A stretch of 64,000 nucleotides of DNA from Nematopogon swammerdamellus (Eukaryota > Arthropoda > Insecta > Lepidoptera > Adelidae): positions 20,235,891-20,299,890 of the forward strand of contig OX336349.1 in the NCBI GenBank assembly GCA_946902875.1, given 5' to 3'. Under the pieces are notes generated by a model. It made no database searches and was not told where the DNA came from. It saw only the letters and a list, made by a program, of their open reading frames with translations. A program made the translations under genes and the position numbers. Of the stretch, positions 52,831 to 63,306 are shown piece by piece; position 1 is the first letter of the stretch; every line of letters begins with the position of its first letter.

Positions 52831-53388
52831 TGAGGAGCTGTTTAACCCTTTATAGGACGGCAGAACAAAGTGGCCAGTTTACTGGCCACTTGCATTAAAG
52901 GTCACAATTCATACAAGTTTCGTCTAATTATGATCCTTATAGTAATAAGCAGTCGCCGATAGAGTACAGTGGCCAGTGGACTGTACGTACACCTCTATTC
53001 AAATAAGGCGTCAAGTAAAATCAGGCGAACAAAATGCAGGCGGCCAGTAGTGGCCAGTTTGTTCTAGCAGTCCTATAAAGGGTTAACGCGATTTCGCCGT
53101 CCCCATTTCACCTCCGCACTACGCGTACTGGGCAGGGGATGCATGCACCCCTATTCAATTGACTCACCACGGATTCTGCAGATCTTTTATTCATATAAAC
53201 GGGAAAATTTGAAACGCACTCCCTGCCCATCTATTTCCTTCCAAGTACAGTCGGGGGTTTTTCAAAAGGAGCGTGAAAAGGCTCCTGCCAGGCCGGCATG
53301 GGATTCGCAATCCCCGTGCATCACAAAATGTCCATGGGGATCGTAAGACACCTACTTGTAGGCGAAAAAATACCAGATGTCGCGCTGT
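52831..53388 (+). mobile_element. CR1/L2-like LINE fragment with nested MITE
   Basis: 'gaggagctgtttaa' then, after the MITE, 'cgcgatttcgccgtccccat', 'actgggcaggggatgcatgc' and onward to 'gatgtcgcgctg'. Coding similarity to 43970-44240 is clear but frames are broken. 51904-52830 before it shows no gene. Confidence 0.8.
52846..53082. mobile_element. piggyBac-like MITE, 237 bp, TTAA target
   Basis: Begins ccctttataggac and ends with its complement gtcctataaaggg; similarity continues to about 30 bp with mismatches ('agaacaaa.tggcca'). TTAA at 52842-52845 and 53083-53086. Two paralogous LINE copies (about 32068-32082 minus, about 43958-43972 plus) show the unoccupied 'gctgtttaacgcgatt'. The interior has repeated 'tggccag' palindromes and no gene. 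Confidence 0.9.
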
Positions 53389-53616
53389 AGAGTTTTTTCA
53401 TTTTACGAAGGCACGCGGGGTACGAGGTAGGAAATGGTGGGAGAGGCGACCACGCGGAGCTCAGTAGAGAACGAACTCGGTGCCCGGTCGGTACACACGT
53501 TCTACACGTCTCCGCATCGCTCCGTCGAACCGAGTCGTTCCCTACTGAGCTCCGCGCGGTCTCACACCACTTCCTACCTCATACCCCTCGTGCCTTCGTA
53601 AAATGAAAACACTCTA
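53388..53616. mobile_element. Fold-back MITE with about 90-bp TIRs, TA target
   Basis: 'gagttttttcattttacgaa' and 'ggagctcagtagagaacga' on the left pair with the right end. TA lies at both edges. It sits at the 3' end of the LINE fragment before the residual 'aaaaaa'. 53617-53984 is unassigned. Confidence 0.82.
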
Positions 53617-53984
53617 ATAAAAAAATTTAAAAAATCCAAATTCCACCTTTTCCCAATTTTCAGAACTTGTCGTTATTTTGTTACGAAATCATATGCTCGC
53701 GGCGGTGTTTTGTTGCAAGCTCTATTCTGGTAGAGTTAACTAAGTCGGGACAAAGCGCCACCCTCATTGCTCCCATACCTTTGGTAATTTAAGTTTGTTG
53801 TATTAGTTTAGTTAGATTAAATTCTCTTTCAAGTTAGACATATCTGGCCCGTGGAGCAGTGAAGCCTTGAAGAGGCTTAACACCCTCTCCTGGTTGACGC
53901 CACTGGGTGGGGCGTCCCGCAATGAAATGCCTTTTGAAAACTCCCCCTTTTGATAGTTAGTTTAATGTTTGTTAGTTTTTTTTT

Positions 53985-54200
53985 ATGTAATCCAGTATGA
54001 GTGGCTGAGTCGGAGGGGCCAAAGCACATGCTCCGACCAGCCAATATCACCTCCGAGAAGGTAGGTGCCATACCGGAGACTTCCCCGGATTGCTGGCTAT
54101 ACTGGACTAGAGGAGAACACAACCGAGGCTGCTATGCGGCCATCTTACATCCAGTACGGTGGTATTAACCCAGTCGGCTACAATTGGAACCTGGTAAGGG
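53985..54200 (-). mobile_element. SINE of a second family (minus)
   Basis: T run, 'atgtaatccagtatgagtgg' (3' end) to 'ggtattaacccagtcggcta'. The layout parallels the main SINE body ('gtgttctcctctagtccagt', 'atagcc', 'ggcacctacc'), so the two families are distant relatives. A 3' scrap is at 26830-26905. Confidence 0.65.
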
Positions 54201-54365
54201 GTAAGGTAAGGTAGTTTTTTAAACCCCGACGCAAAAATAGGGGTGTTATAAGTTTAACGTGTGTGTGTATGGGTGTCTGTCTGTCTGTGGCATCGTAGAG
54301 CCCAAACGGATGGACCGATTTGGATGCGGTTTTTTTTTTGTTAGAAAGCTGGTTTATATAGTTGT

Positions 54366-54720
54366 TTAAGTTTTTTTTTATGGAAAATGACACGGTTGGC
54401 TACATCACCTACAACATCCGTGATGTCAGCCCATAACACCGGGTGAACTAGGTGCCATGTCAGTGCTTCCCTTCATTTCATGTCGGCTACACTGAACTGG
54501 ACGGAAAACACGAACTATTTACATAGCCGTTTCGACCGACGTTTCGCTCAGTGTTGTGGTAACAACCCGGCCGGGATATACCCTGCCCTGCCTGATTGAA
54601 TCTTGTTCGAATACTTTGGGAAACGTGGTGGTCGGTGTTGTGCTGTAATTTAACAGAGTTCTTGTAGCACAACACCGATTACTCAGCTGACCCCGATTGT
54701 CGGGATTCAGAATGTGTGAT
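54366..54720. mobile_element. SINE body (minus) fused to a tail-2 piece (plus)
   Basis: 54366-54592 is body tail 1 in minus orientation. 54593-54720 is tail 2 in plus orientation ('tgattgaatcttgttcgaat' to 'gtgtgatatgtatgtag'). The junction lies at 'ccctgccctgcc'. Confidence 0.8.
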
Positions 54721-54732
54721 ATGTATGTAGTC

Positions 54733-55655
54733 AATTTACAAAAACGAAAAAGGCCAATACATAAATTTTTGGCCAATCGCGTATTTAAATGTTTCAATTC
54801 GTGTATGGCCAAATTAGTAAATTTCCAAAAACGCAAAAGGCCAATACATAATTTTTTGGCCAATCGCGTATTTAAATGTTTCAATTCGTGTATGGCCAAA
54901 TTAGTAAATTTCCAAAAACGCAAAAGGAAAATACATAATTTTTTGGCCAATCGCGTATTTAAATGTTTCAATTCGTGTATGGCCAAATTAGTAAATTTCC
55001 AAAAACGCAAAAGGCCAATACATAATTTTTTGGCCAATCGCGTATTTAAATGTTTCAATTCGTGTATGGCCAAATTAGTAAATTTCCAAAAACGCAAAAG
55101 GCCAATACATAATTTTTTGGCCAATCGCGTATTTAAATGTTTCAATTCGTGTATGGCCAAATTAGTAAATTTCCAAAAACGCAAAAGGCAAATACATAAT
55201 TTTTTGGCCAATCACGTATTAAAATGTTTCAACTCGTGTATGGCCAAATTAGTCAATTTCCAAAAACGAAAAAGGCCAATACATAATTTTTTGGCCAATC
55301 GCGTATTTAAATGTTTCAATTCGTGTATGGCCAAATTAGTAAATTTCCAAAAAGGCAAAAGGCCAATACATAATTTTTTGGCCAATCGCGTATTGAAATG
55401 TTTCAATTCGTGTATGGCCAAATTAGTAAATTTCCAAAAACGCAAAAGGCAAATACATAATTTTTTGGCCAATCACGTATTAAAATGTTTCAATTCGTGT
55501 ATGGCCAAATTAGTAAATTTCCAAAAACGCAAAAGGCAAATACATAATTTTTTGGCCAATCTCGTATTAAAATGTTTCAATTCGTGTATGGCCAAATTAG
55601 TCAATGTCCAAAAACGAAAAAGGCCAATACACACTTTATTGGCCAATCGCGTATT
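54733..55655. repeat. 87-bp minisatellite, about 11 copies, open on both strands
   Basis: The unit includes 'tcgtgtatggccaaattagt' and 'acataattttttggccaatc'. A period of 87 (29 codons) without stops keeps a frame open for over 900 bp on the plus strand (repeating KLVNFQKRKRPIHNFLANRV) and most of it on the minus strand. Changes hit both silent and replacement sites. I see no start, leader or domain that would make it a real protein. Confidence 0.88.
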
Positions 55656-56281
55656 TTATCATTCCTTTGTTTTGAAAATATCACCGAAAAATGAGTATAA
55701 CAAGAAATTCACACAATATATATGAAAGGCAGTGGCTTAACAAATACCCATTTAAAAATGATTAGCGTAGAAGACAAACGACACCGCACATTAAACACTT
55801 TGAAAATATAACACTTTAAGTGATGCGCCAGATCACCTTGCATCCTGGATATTCTAGATTTATCCAGATTAGTATTTACGCAGTGTGTTATTGTTGGCAG
55901 AACCCTGCGCCCGCACTGCGGCTGACGTACTCTCCGTTCCCGCAGTGGAATAATTTCGCTGGAGAACATCAATACACATACACACACATACTAATTACAC
56001 ACGCTCTAATACACCCTTGCGCGATAGGGTTGGCAGAAGCGTGAAATTTCCGGAATTATCATCATAATGCCCCACGTACCCTAATTCTATCTGTTTCATC
56101 TCTGTAGGAACTGTAATATCCCTACTCTTTCTTCTACGCTCTTGACTACCTTCGATCTCGCTTCCTCTCCATCTCCTCTCGCGGCCTTCTTCTCCGCTCT
56201 AATTATGATAACATCTTTGGGATTCCACGTCACGCTTCTGGTTTCTTCTAGTTTATTTTCTATTTTCTTTCTTCTAGTCTA

Positions 56282-56427
56282 TTTACATTCTATTCTATGT
56301 ATTCTATTATATTCTATTCTATTCTATTCTGTTCTGTTCTGTTCTGTTCTGTTCTGTTCTGTTCTGTTCTGTTCTGTTCTGTTCTGTTCTGTTCTGTTCT
56401 GTTCTGTTCTGTTCTGTTCTGTTCTAC
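56282..56427. repeat. (ttcta)n to (ttctg)n pentanucleotide microsatellite
   Basis: About 8 imperfect ttcta units followed by about 20 ttctg units. The (tagaa)n patch at about 56558-56580 is inverted to it. 55656-56280 has no gene I can support. Confidence 0.93.
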
Positions 56428-56449
56428 AAACTCAAAATCTCAGGCCTCT

Positions 56450-56560
56450 TTGTTATTCGAAAGTCCAAATCGTTCCTGTGTCGTACTGCGAAAATATAGA
56501 ATGGTACTGCGGTGAGTGTGTTGGTTTAATCATCTGATGTTCTTTAATCGCCTTTTAGAA
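56450..56560 (+). mobile_element. LINE 3'-end scrap
   Basis: Reads KSKSFLCRTAKI followed by breaks; the same terminal block as at 36480 and 38300. Confidence 0.45.
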
Positions 56561-56782
56561 TAGAATAGAATAGAATATTTATTGATGTACCTTTTAAACA
56601 GGTTATGTCTACGTTGCTTATTAATATCTAAAATAAACAAAAAATATTAATTCTATCAATTCAACTTTCAGTATTATACTTTGGTATCTATTATTTTACA
56701 ATAAACCACAATGTGAAATATAATTGTCACTTATACACCTTCACATAAATAAAAATACTAATTTGTTTAGGCCCTACCATTA

Positions 56783-56895
56783 AATTAAAGGTCGATCGAA
56801 GGGGCTATGTGAATAGTCCGTGCAGTGTAGCCGGCACGACCGAAGGGAAGCACTGACATGGCACCTAGTTCATCAAGGTGTTATCGGCTAACATT
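56783..56895 (+). mobile_element. SINE body fragment
   Basis: 'aaaggtcgatcgaaggggct' and 'gcagtgtagccggcacgacc' to 'cacctagttcat'. Confidence 0.7.
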
Positions 56896-57116
56896 AGTCA
56901 GAAAAAAATGGTAGACGTGTTGCGAAATTCTATCCATTATTTGAATGAGGCAGCCCTAGTGAATACGCACTAGTTTCTGACTCTGACAAACGCCTTTTGG
57001 CAAATATCTGGAGTTTTAATATATAATACTCCGTCACTCAAGGTCGGGATTGTTAGTGGAATTTAATGCGTGATGTTGTGACACGACAGATGGTGCTAGG
57101 CACATTTTATATAGTA

Positions 57117-57350
57117 CAAGCTGTGCCCGCGGCTCCGCCCGCTCTCATATTTCACTTCACTGCTTACCTCATAAGCCATTTAGCGTGATAGTAAGTAGCC
57201 TATAGTTGATGGGAAGAATCAAGCTATCCGTAGAATTTTGTTTTATTAAAATCGGTTCAGTGGTTCTCGAGTTATAAGCGGACAGACAGACATACACTCA
57301 GACACTCAGACACTCGGACAGAAAGCAGACGTTGGATTTTATTATAGGTA
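57117..57350 (+). repeat. 'gcccgcggctccgcccgc' repeat
   Basis: Near-identical to 20759-20975, with an added (cagacactc)n run at about 57292-57320. Confidence 0.75.
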
Positions 57351-57493
57351 TAAGGATTATGAATTTTAAATAAAAATTGAAGATTATGAAGACCAATGAG
57401 TGCCGACGCAGCGACGTAATACAAACTCTTTGATGAAGACGACGACGGCGATATGTGAAGAAAGCTAAAGTTGTAGTAATAATGTTCTTGATT

Positions 57494-57817
57494 TTAGGGT
57501 TCCGTAACCTTACAGTACCATACGGTGGGGTAGGCAGAGACAACGGATCTCCACGTGCCACGATCCTGACACACCTCTGCCGCCTCTTCCACTCTCATAA
57601 TGTTCTTCATGCATGCTCGTCGGTTACAGGTACTTCGCACTTGACCCTTTTTGAGCACATGCCCGATCTGGTCCAGGTACGTGCGTCTAGGGCGACCCTT
57701 CCCGACTCTTCCATCCACATTTACTCCATAAATTTCTTTCATTATCCTCCTATTATCCATTCTTCCAACAAGACCTAAACACCGAAGCATGCCTTTCTCA
57801 ATCCTTGTCACTATATC
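57494..57817 (-). mobile_element. LINE C-terminal fragment, broken by the BEL element
   Basis: The complement reads VTRIEKGMLRCLGLVGRMDN, KEIYGVNVDGRVGKGRPRRT, YLDQIGHVLKKGQVRSTCNR, RACMKNIMRVEEAAEVCQDR. This is a very common C-terminal domain of arthropod LINE proteins. The frame runs into the BEL LTR at 57818 and resumes in register beyond 62437, where the upstream residues (RLRNSVVRERCGLKKD) are found. Confidence 0.75.
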
Positions 57818-58310
57818 TGTACCCTAGAAATGGACTGTATGAAATTTCTCGCCGCAGATACTCGAACCTATGGACTTACCTCCGTCCGTGCCCAGCAGGC
57901 AGTCACCGCCACACACCCACAACGATCTACCAGCGCAGCGTCCAGCCAGAGTTCTCCTTTCTGCACAGCACTGAGCCACCGATCGCGTGCACACAACCAC
58001 CGGGCGTATAAGGCGCAAACGCCGCGAGGACTGCCACCACGGCACACACACGACGAGCACAAGGAACGCGTGCCTCGTCCGAAAGAGCGACAGAAAACGA
58101 CTGTCGCCGCGGCTGTTGGTGCTCGGCTCGCCAAAGTCGCGGGTAGTTTTGGAAAACTAACCCATTGACACACGCACAGCGAGCCACGAGTATCGAGCAC
58201 TGCGGCGGCAACGCGATAATAGATCTTATGGAGCGGGCATAAGGTCCAACACAAAAGATTCCTGGTACTTCCGAACGGCTACACACAAAAACATGCAACT
58301 GTACGGAACA
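57818..58310 (-). repeat. BEL/Pao 3' LTR
   Basis: 'tgtaccctagaaatggactg' to 'caactgtacggaaca'. Frames open on both strands inside the LTR occur identically in both LTRs and are not called as genes. Confidence 0.92.
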
Positions 58311-59180
58311 TACCGGCCACCTTGAAACAATAATTTCAACACTACACAAATTCACACATGAAAAACATTTACAACGAACACGCACGTGTAAACATAAACC
58401 TTTAACACATAAACACAAAACACATTTGAGTAAGCGGGTAGAGTGCACGATACTCTTCCCACAGTATTCACACAAGTCTCTACTCTCTACCAACACCCTT
58501 TGATGGTGATCTCGTAACAAACCGCCAACAGTTGGTAGAGGCATCAGTGTCATCAGTCTCAGAGCAGGAACGAGAGAGCTCCTCACAACACGCACGAACT
58601 CTACCATTTGCTTGTTCAAGCCCTGACTATTGACAACACTATCATACAAGATGTGAGCAACCGCACACAACAGGTCACAGCACATCCAACTGAAACGAAT
58701 ACGAACACATCACGTATCGGCTTAACAGCAAGACCTACAAAACACACCAATGTAGAACTTGAAGTTGTGCCCATCTACTTACACACACTAGAAGTAGAAT
58801 GACACGAAGATATAAATTATCTACTTTGACTGCGACACACCAAAGCAGCAAAGTCACCACACCATACACGAAATAAGTTTTCAAAGCGACACACATTTTG
58901 CTTTGCAACCCGAATTTGCACACACAAAATCCTGTTTCTTCCACACACAAACGAATACACAGTTCACTAACACGAACATGTTCAGCTTCATCTGCACTGG
59001 AAATTCCATGCATTCGCTTGATGCCACATCACACGAGGTACAGTCTCCAGGGCTGTCAGCACACATCACACGAGGCTGACGCTCCGGGCATACAACTGAC
59101 TGCACCTAACATTAAAATTTTCACTTAATACTAAAATCACACATTTTGGATAAATGTTCAGTTGTCACACTCATATCACA
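58311..59180. other. Non-coding interior of the BEL element
   Basis: Rich in 'cacac' on the plus strand, with no polymerase motif in any frame. It replaces the place where pol should be. No clear polypurine tract is seen next to the 3' LTR. Confidence 0.6.
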
Positions 59181-61136
59181 CTATTCCTTGCAGGTGAAAG
59201 CTTCATGGATTGCACATGGTTCCATCTCGGCCTTCCATTTCTCTTCCGATTTCGTTTCGCACTCATTTTTAGTCATTTCAATCTGAGAAGAGAGGTCGAG
59301 AAATGTGGAAACCTGAGGCTCAGGTACCGAATCGGTTTCCACTTTACCTATCACTACCCAGCCGAACACACTGGCCAGGCCGATAGGGCTGTCTTCGGCA
59401 CCTTCCATCCTACAATCCTGAAGTACTCGAGGATACACATCGGCCCCCAGCAACATTTCAATTGATCCTGGAGTACAGAAGGACGGGTCGGCGAGTTTTA
59501 AATAGTCCAGATGCGGCCACGGTTGCTTCTTAATCGGTGCTGACGGGATATTACCACAAATCTTCGGCAGCACCAACGCTTCCACACGCAACTCCGCATC
59601 GTCAAGACGCGACTTCAACACGCATGACACCTTGCCTTCCGCTTGACTCACTCTCGAACCACCCAGCCCGCAGATAGGCACGTTCGACTTCGTACGACAA
59701 AGTCCTAACTTGCGCGCGCACTCACTGGTGATTAATGTGGAAGTCGACCCGGAATCAATCAACACTCGGATCTGCATCATTTTACCGGATTCACTATTAC
59801 GGCAGTTCACTACAGCCGTGCACAGTAACACAGATGCATGGGGCACTGAATGTGTGAGTGAGACAACATCATTTTTTCCACCAGTAAAATCATCGCTCAC
59901 ACTCATTTGAGATGACTTACTATCACTTGTATTTTTATCAAAATGCAATAACGTGTGATGACGCCTTTCACACGTTTCACAACGCATTTCACTTTCACAC
60001 GAATTCATTAAATGGTCACCAAAACAGTTAAAACACAAACCCTTTTGTTTTAATAAATTCATTCTTTTGAACGGACTCAGTTTTAGGAAATCTTTACATT
60101 TACCTAAACTGTGTTTGTCACTGCTACAACACACACACTTGCTCACACTACAAGTTTGAGTGACAAACGCTGAATGCCTAGGTGTCACTTTACCTTTTGA
60201 ACCACCCTTCGAATCACGCCGAGCATCACACACTAAAGTCGACGCTGATTCGAGAGCCTGAAACTCTTTCTCGAGGAACCGCATCAACTCATCAAACATC
60301 GGTATCGCATGATTATCTTTCAGCTGCAGCTCGAAATGCCGACGCGTCGTACTATCCAACTTATTTAATACGACATAGGACAACACGAAACTCCAACTGT
60401 CGACTTCGAGACCTAACGCCTTGAGCGCACACACATTTTCAGTCAAATCGTTTATCATTTGCTTCATTTGCTCGCAGTTAGGTTCACTCAGTGCTGGAAG
60501 AGCGAAAATCGCATCTAAATGCGTTGTGGCGATCCTACGCTTACTAGAATACCTATTCTCTAATGTTCTCCATGCTACTGAATAGTTTTGATCGTTCACC
60601 GGTAAACCACGAATCAAACTCAGCGCGTCCGAGTCCACTGACACAAGTAGGTATTGGTACCGCTCAATGTTTGACAAGTTTTCATTATTATGCACTAACG
60701 ATTTGAATAGGTCTGAGAAATTCGTCCATTTGGCGTAGTCGCCGGAGAAGACCGGTAACTTGATTTTCGGTAAGCTGAGATTACTTCTCCTTTGTCCATT
60801 TGAATGGGCGTTCACTACACTGGAGGCACTATTTTCCGAAGTAACCTCATTTTCACGCAAAAACACTTTTATTTTCACCATCAAATTTTCAAACCGAATA
60901 CGTAAAACTTCCTCATTTTCAAAATTAAATGTTTCATCCTCCACCAATAAAGATTCAATCTCACCCTGAACACGATAGAATTTCTCCTCCAGACTGTCTA
61001 GAGAAGCACAATATTCCCTAAATTCATTAATTGGTTTTGTATCAGCACTGTTTAAAATACGATCTACACGTTTAATTATTTGATCACGCTGAATAATTAA
61101 ATATTTTAAACTCATTTTGATGAAACGAAAATACAA
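59181..61136 (-). CDS. gag: BEL/Pao Gag-protease protein
   Basis: 651 codons from the first ATG; the second ATG (residue 8, MSLKYLIIQRDQ) is an equally good start. An N-terminal coiled-coil-like region (about 10-95) is followed by the DUF1759 Gag block starting LPKIKLPVFSGDYAKW (122-137). Zinc knuckles with many C and H follow (334-398: CVCC...H...C, CFNCFGDH...C, CETCERRHHTLLH). A retropepsin-like domain (DUF1758) has catalytic DSG at 461-463 and LLGAD at 562-566. In complete BEL elements the frame continues into reverse transcriptase soon after the 'FGWVVIG' block; here it stops about 50 residues later. All Gag and protease motifs are intact. Confidence 0.93.
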   Translation of the reverse strand: MYFRFIKMSLKYLIIQRDQIIKRVDRILNSADTKPINEFREYCASLDSLEEKFYRVQGEIESLLVEDETFNFENEEVLRIRFENLMVKIKVFLRENEVTSENSASSVVNAHSNGQRRSNLSLPKIKLPVFSGDYAKWTNFSDLFKSLVHNNENLSNIERYQYLLVSVDSDALSLIRGLPVNDQNYSVAWRTLENRYSSKRRIATTHLDAIFALPALSEPNCEQMKQMINDLTENVCALKALGLEVDSWSFVLSYVVLNKLDSTTRRHFELQLKDNHAIPMFDELMRFLEKEFQALESASTLVCDARRDSKGGSKGKVTPRHSAFVTQTCSVSKCVCCSSDKHSLGKCKDFLKLSPFKRMNLLKQKGLCFNCFGDHLMNSCESEMRCETCERRHHTLLHFDKNTSDSKSSQMSVSDDFTGGKNDVVSLTHSVPHASVLLCTAVVNCRNSESGKMMQIRVLIDSGSTSTLITSECARKLGLCRTKSNVPICGLGGSRVSQAEGKVSCVLKSRLDDAELRVEALVLPKICGNIPSAPIKKQPWPHLDYLKLADPSFCTPGSIEMLLGADVYPRVLQDCRMEGAEDSPIGLASVFGWVVIGKVETDSVPEPQVSTFLDLSSQIEMTKNECETKSEEKWKAEMEPCAIHEAFTCKE

Positions 61137-61924
61137 ACAATAGTTAAACTTAACCCTAACTTCAGGTTAACTATAGTTGTACATCCGACCGCGCGCGACC
61201 GTTGTGTACGCGCCAGTAAACAAATAATTTTAATTCACTTTAATTTAAATCTGCAGATTAACTTTAATCGAACTACTGACCGCGTCGACCACTGTTAACG
61301 CGTCAGTAAATAAATGTTATAATTAACTTTGATATAAACTGCAGTTTAACTTTACTTGTATAACCGACCCGCGCTGCGCTAGCCTAGCGCGCGCCGGCTC
61401 AGCGCTGCGCTTGCGCCACGGAGGCGGTCCACCGACCGCCTGCGCGCGTCCGACCGACCGGACCGGACCGTCCGGCGTCCTTCCGCGCGGGATTCACACG
61501 ATACGTCCCGCTCAGAGACCGATCCACTAAGATACCTATTACCGTGCATTCACTAATGAACAAACTATTCTTCTCACAAAGAGTTCACACTGTAACTCCA
61601 GAGTAATAATATTCACTACAATACACGGCCACACGAATAGGTATATAGACTTACGTATTTATATTGAATGCACGCACAATTCACCATAAATAAATTCTGT
61701 TTTATTCACAACACAATGACGTCACAATAGTTATGGAACAAAACACCAACACTACAGCACAGTTCACTACGATACCCGACAAATCTAGACACACACTAGC
61801 TAGGTACATTTGTCAGGCTATCATGTGAACCGAACTGTTTGACTCGGACAATAGGCACATTCACAAGACGGACTAACACAGGACTGTCACATAGCTCGAT
61901 CGAAAGTATCACGATTCAACTATT

Positions 61925-61944
61925 CGGCTCGAGGACCAAATTTA
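61925..61944 (-). other. Candidate primer binding site, tRNA-Tyr-like
   Basis: Six bases inside the 5' LTR the minus strand reads TGGTCCTCGAGCCGAAT. This resembles the complement of an insect tRNA-Tyr 3' end but with one base missing. 61137-61924 is the 5' leader and includes a GC-rich block at about 61365-61490 and no gene. Confidence 0.45.
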
Positions 61945-62437
61945 TGTACCCTAGAAATGGACTGTAAGAAATTTCTCGCCGCAGATACTCGAACCTATGG
62001 ACTTACCTCCGTCCGTGCCCAGCAGGCAGTCACCGCCACACACCCACAACGATCTACCAGCGCAGCGTCCAGCCAGAGTTCTCCTTTCTGCACAGCACTG
62101 AGCCACCGATCGCGTGCACACAACCACCGGGCGTATAAGGCGCAAACGCCGCGAGGACTGCCACCACGGCACACACACGACGAGCACAAGGAACGCGTGC
62201 CTCGTCCGAAAGAGCGACAGAAAACGACTGTCGCCGCGGCTGTTGGTGCTCGGCTCGCCAAAGTCGCGGGTAGTTTTGGAAAACTAACCCATTGACACAC
62301 GCACAGCGAGCCACGAGTATCGAGCACTGCGGCGGCAACGCGATAATAGACCTTATGGAGCGGGCATAAGGTCCAACACAAAAGATTCCTGGTACTTCCG
62401 AACGGCTACACACAAAAACATGCAACTGTACGGAACA
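61945..62437 (-). repeat. BEL/Pao 5' LTR
   Basis: 493 bp, same length as the other LTR. After it comes ATATC and the rest of the LINE fragment. Confidence 0.92.
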
Positions 62438-62560
62438 ATATCCTTTTTCAGACCACAGCGCTCTCGCACTACACTATTTCTCAATCTATCTTTAATTATT
62501 TCGGCATTATATTCTCATAACTGTATTTTCAACGTTTCTGTATTTCGTTGTTAACCCGGT
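62438..62560 (-). mobile_element. LINE fragment, other side of the BEL insertion
   Basis: Complement reads EIIKDRLRNSVVRERCGLKK in the same register as 57494-57817 once the BEL element and one ATATC are ignored. A stop lies upstream near 62515. Confidence 0.7.
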
Positions 62561-62759
62561 TTTCCGTAAAATCGTGGAGGGGGAGAGAGAGAGAGATGTG
62601 TCCGAAAATTCATTCTCTTTGATCGTGCGAAAATTTGCATCCGCTAATTGGCTCGTACGAAATGCGCAAACGTGTAATAAGTATCAGCGAACGTGTATGA
62701 TTCAACTCGCGTGTTGTGTACACAACATTCTGTTAGGTCCCCCTCTCAGGGTTACCTTA

Positions 62760-62835
62760 TCAGGGTTGTACGGTTAAACCCGCCCGGATTGATACCACCA
62801 CACCGGTTAAAGGTCGATCGAAGAGGCTATAAAAA
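62760..62835 (+). mobile_element. SINE body scrap
   Basis: 'tgtacggttaaacccgcccg' to 'aaaggtcgatcgaagaggct'. Confidence 0.6.
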
Positions 62836-62974
62836 TGGTTGAAATGAAATGAAATATGTTTGTTTATATAATATTTTTTTTTGGATGAGGTTTTTTATTT
62901 ATCAACTTGATTTACAGGTCTCATTCATATAATTGGTCCGGGGTTATTCTTTTTTCTTTATACATACATTACAT

Positions 62975-63306
62975 ACATACATATACATATCACACACGCT
63001 GAATCCCGACAATCGGGGTAAGCAGAGTAATCGGTGTTGTGCTGCAAGAACTCTGGTAAATTGCAGCACAACACCGACCACCACGTTTCGCAAAGTATTA
63101 GAACAAGATTAAATCGATCAAGCAGCAAGTAAGGCACGAAGACCCACCTGCTGCATGACTCGGTGGAAGTACCGTGCCAAGGTGAGAGGTGGCGAGCCTG
63201 TCGCCCTTTAGCACGGCATCTTGTCCTTATCCCTCAGTCGCCTTTTACGACATGCAGGGGGAGAGATGCAGTGGGGCTATTCTTTTTAAGTACCGAAGCC
63301 ACACGG
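62975..63306 (-). mobile_element. SINE, head plus tail 2 (minus)
   Basis: 'tacatacatatacatatcac' to 'accgaagccacacggt'. Full length. Confidence 0.88.

Larger units (their letters stand above)
57818..62437 (-). mobile_element. BEL/Pao LTR element, gag-protease only
   Basis: 4620 bp with 493-bp LTRs (TGT...ACA) and a 5-bp target duplication ATATC (57813-57817 and 62438-62442), typical of BEL/Pao. The single long frame is Gag plus aspartic protease. Reverse transcriptase, RNase H and integrase are absent; instead about 870 bp of non-coding, A/C-rich (plus strand) DNA separates the gag stop from the 3' LTR. The LTRs differ at two positions that I can find (57839 region and about 58214), so the insertion is fairly young. 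Confidence 0.92.

Noticed and set aside
56142..56537. 131-codon frame with repeated LFCSV
   Set aside because: Microsatellite translation.
57868..58254. Several 110-130-codon frames in the BEL LTRs
   Set aside because: Present in both LTRs, overlapping on both strands, no domain; LTR sequence.
57927..58685. 252-codon minus frame crossing the LTR edge
   Set aside because: Half lies in the LTR, cysteine/valine-rich low-information reading of 'cacac' DNA, no polymerase motif.
59710..60969. Plus-strand frames inside the BEL gag
   Set aside because: Antisense shadows of a clear Gag-protease gene.
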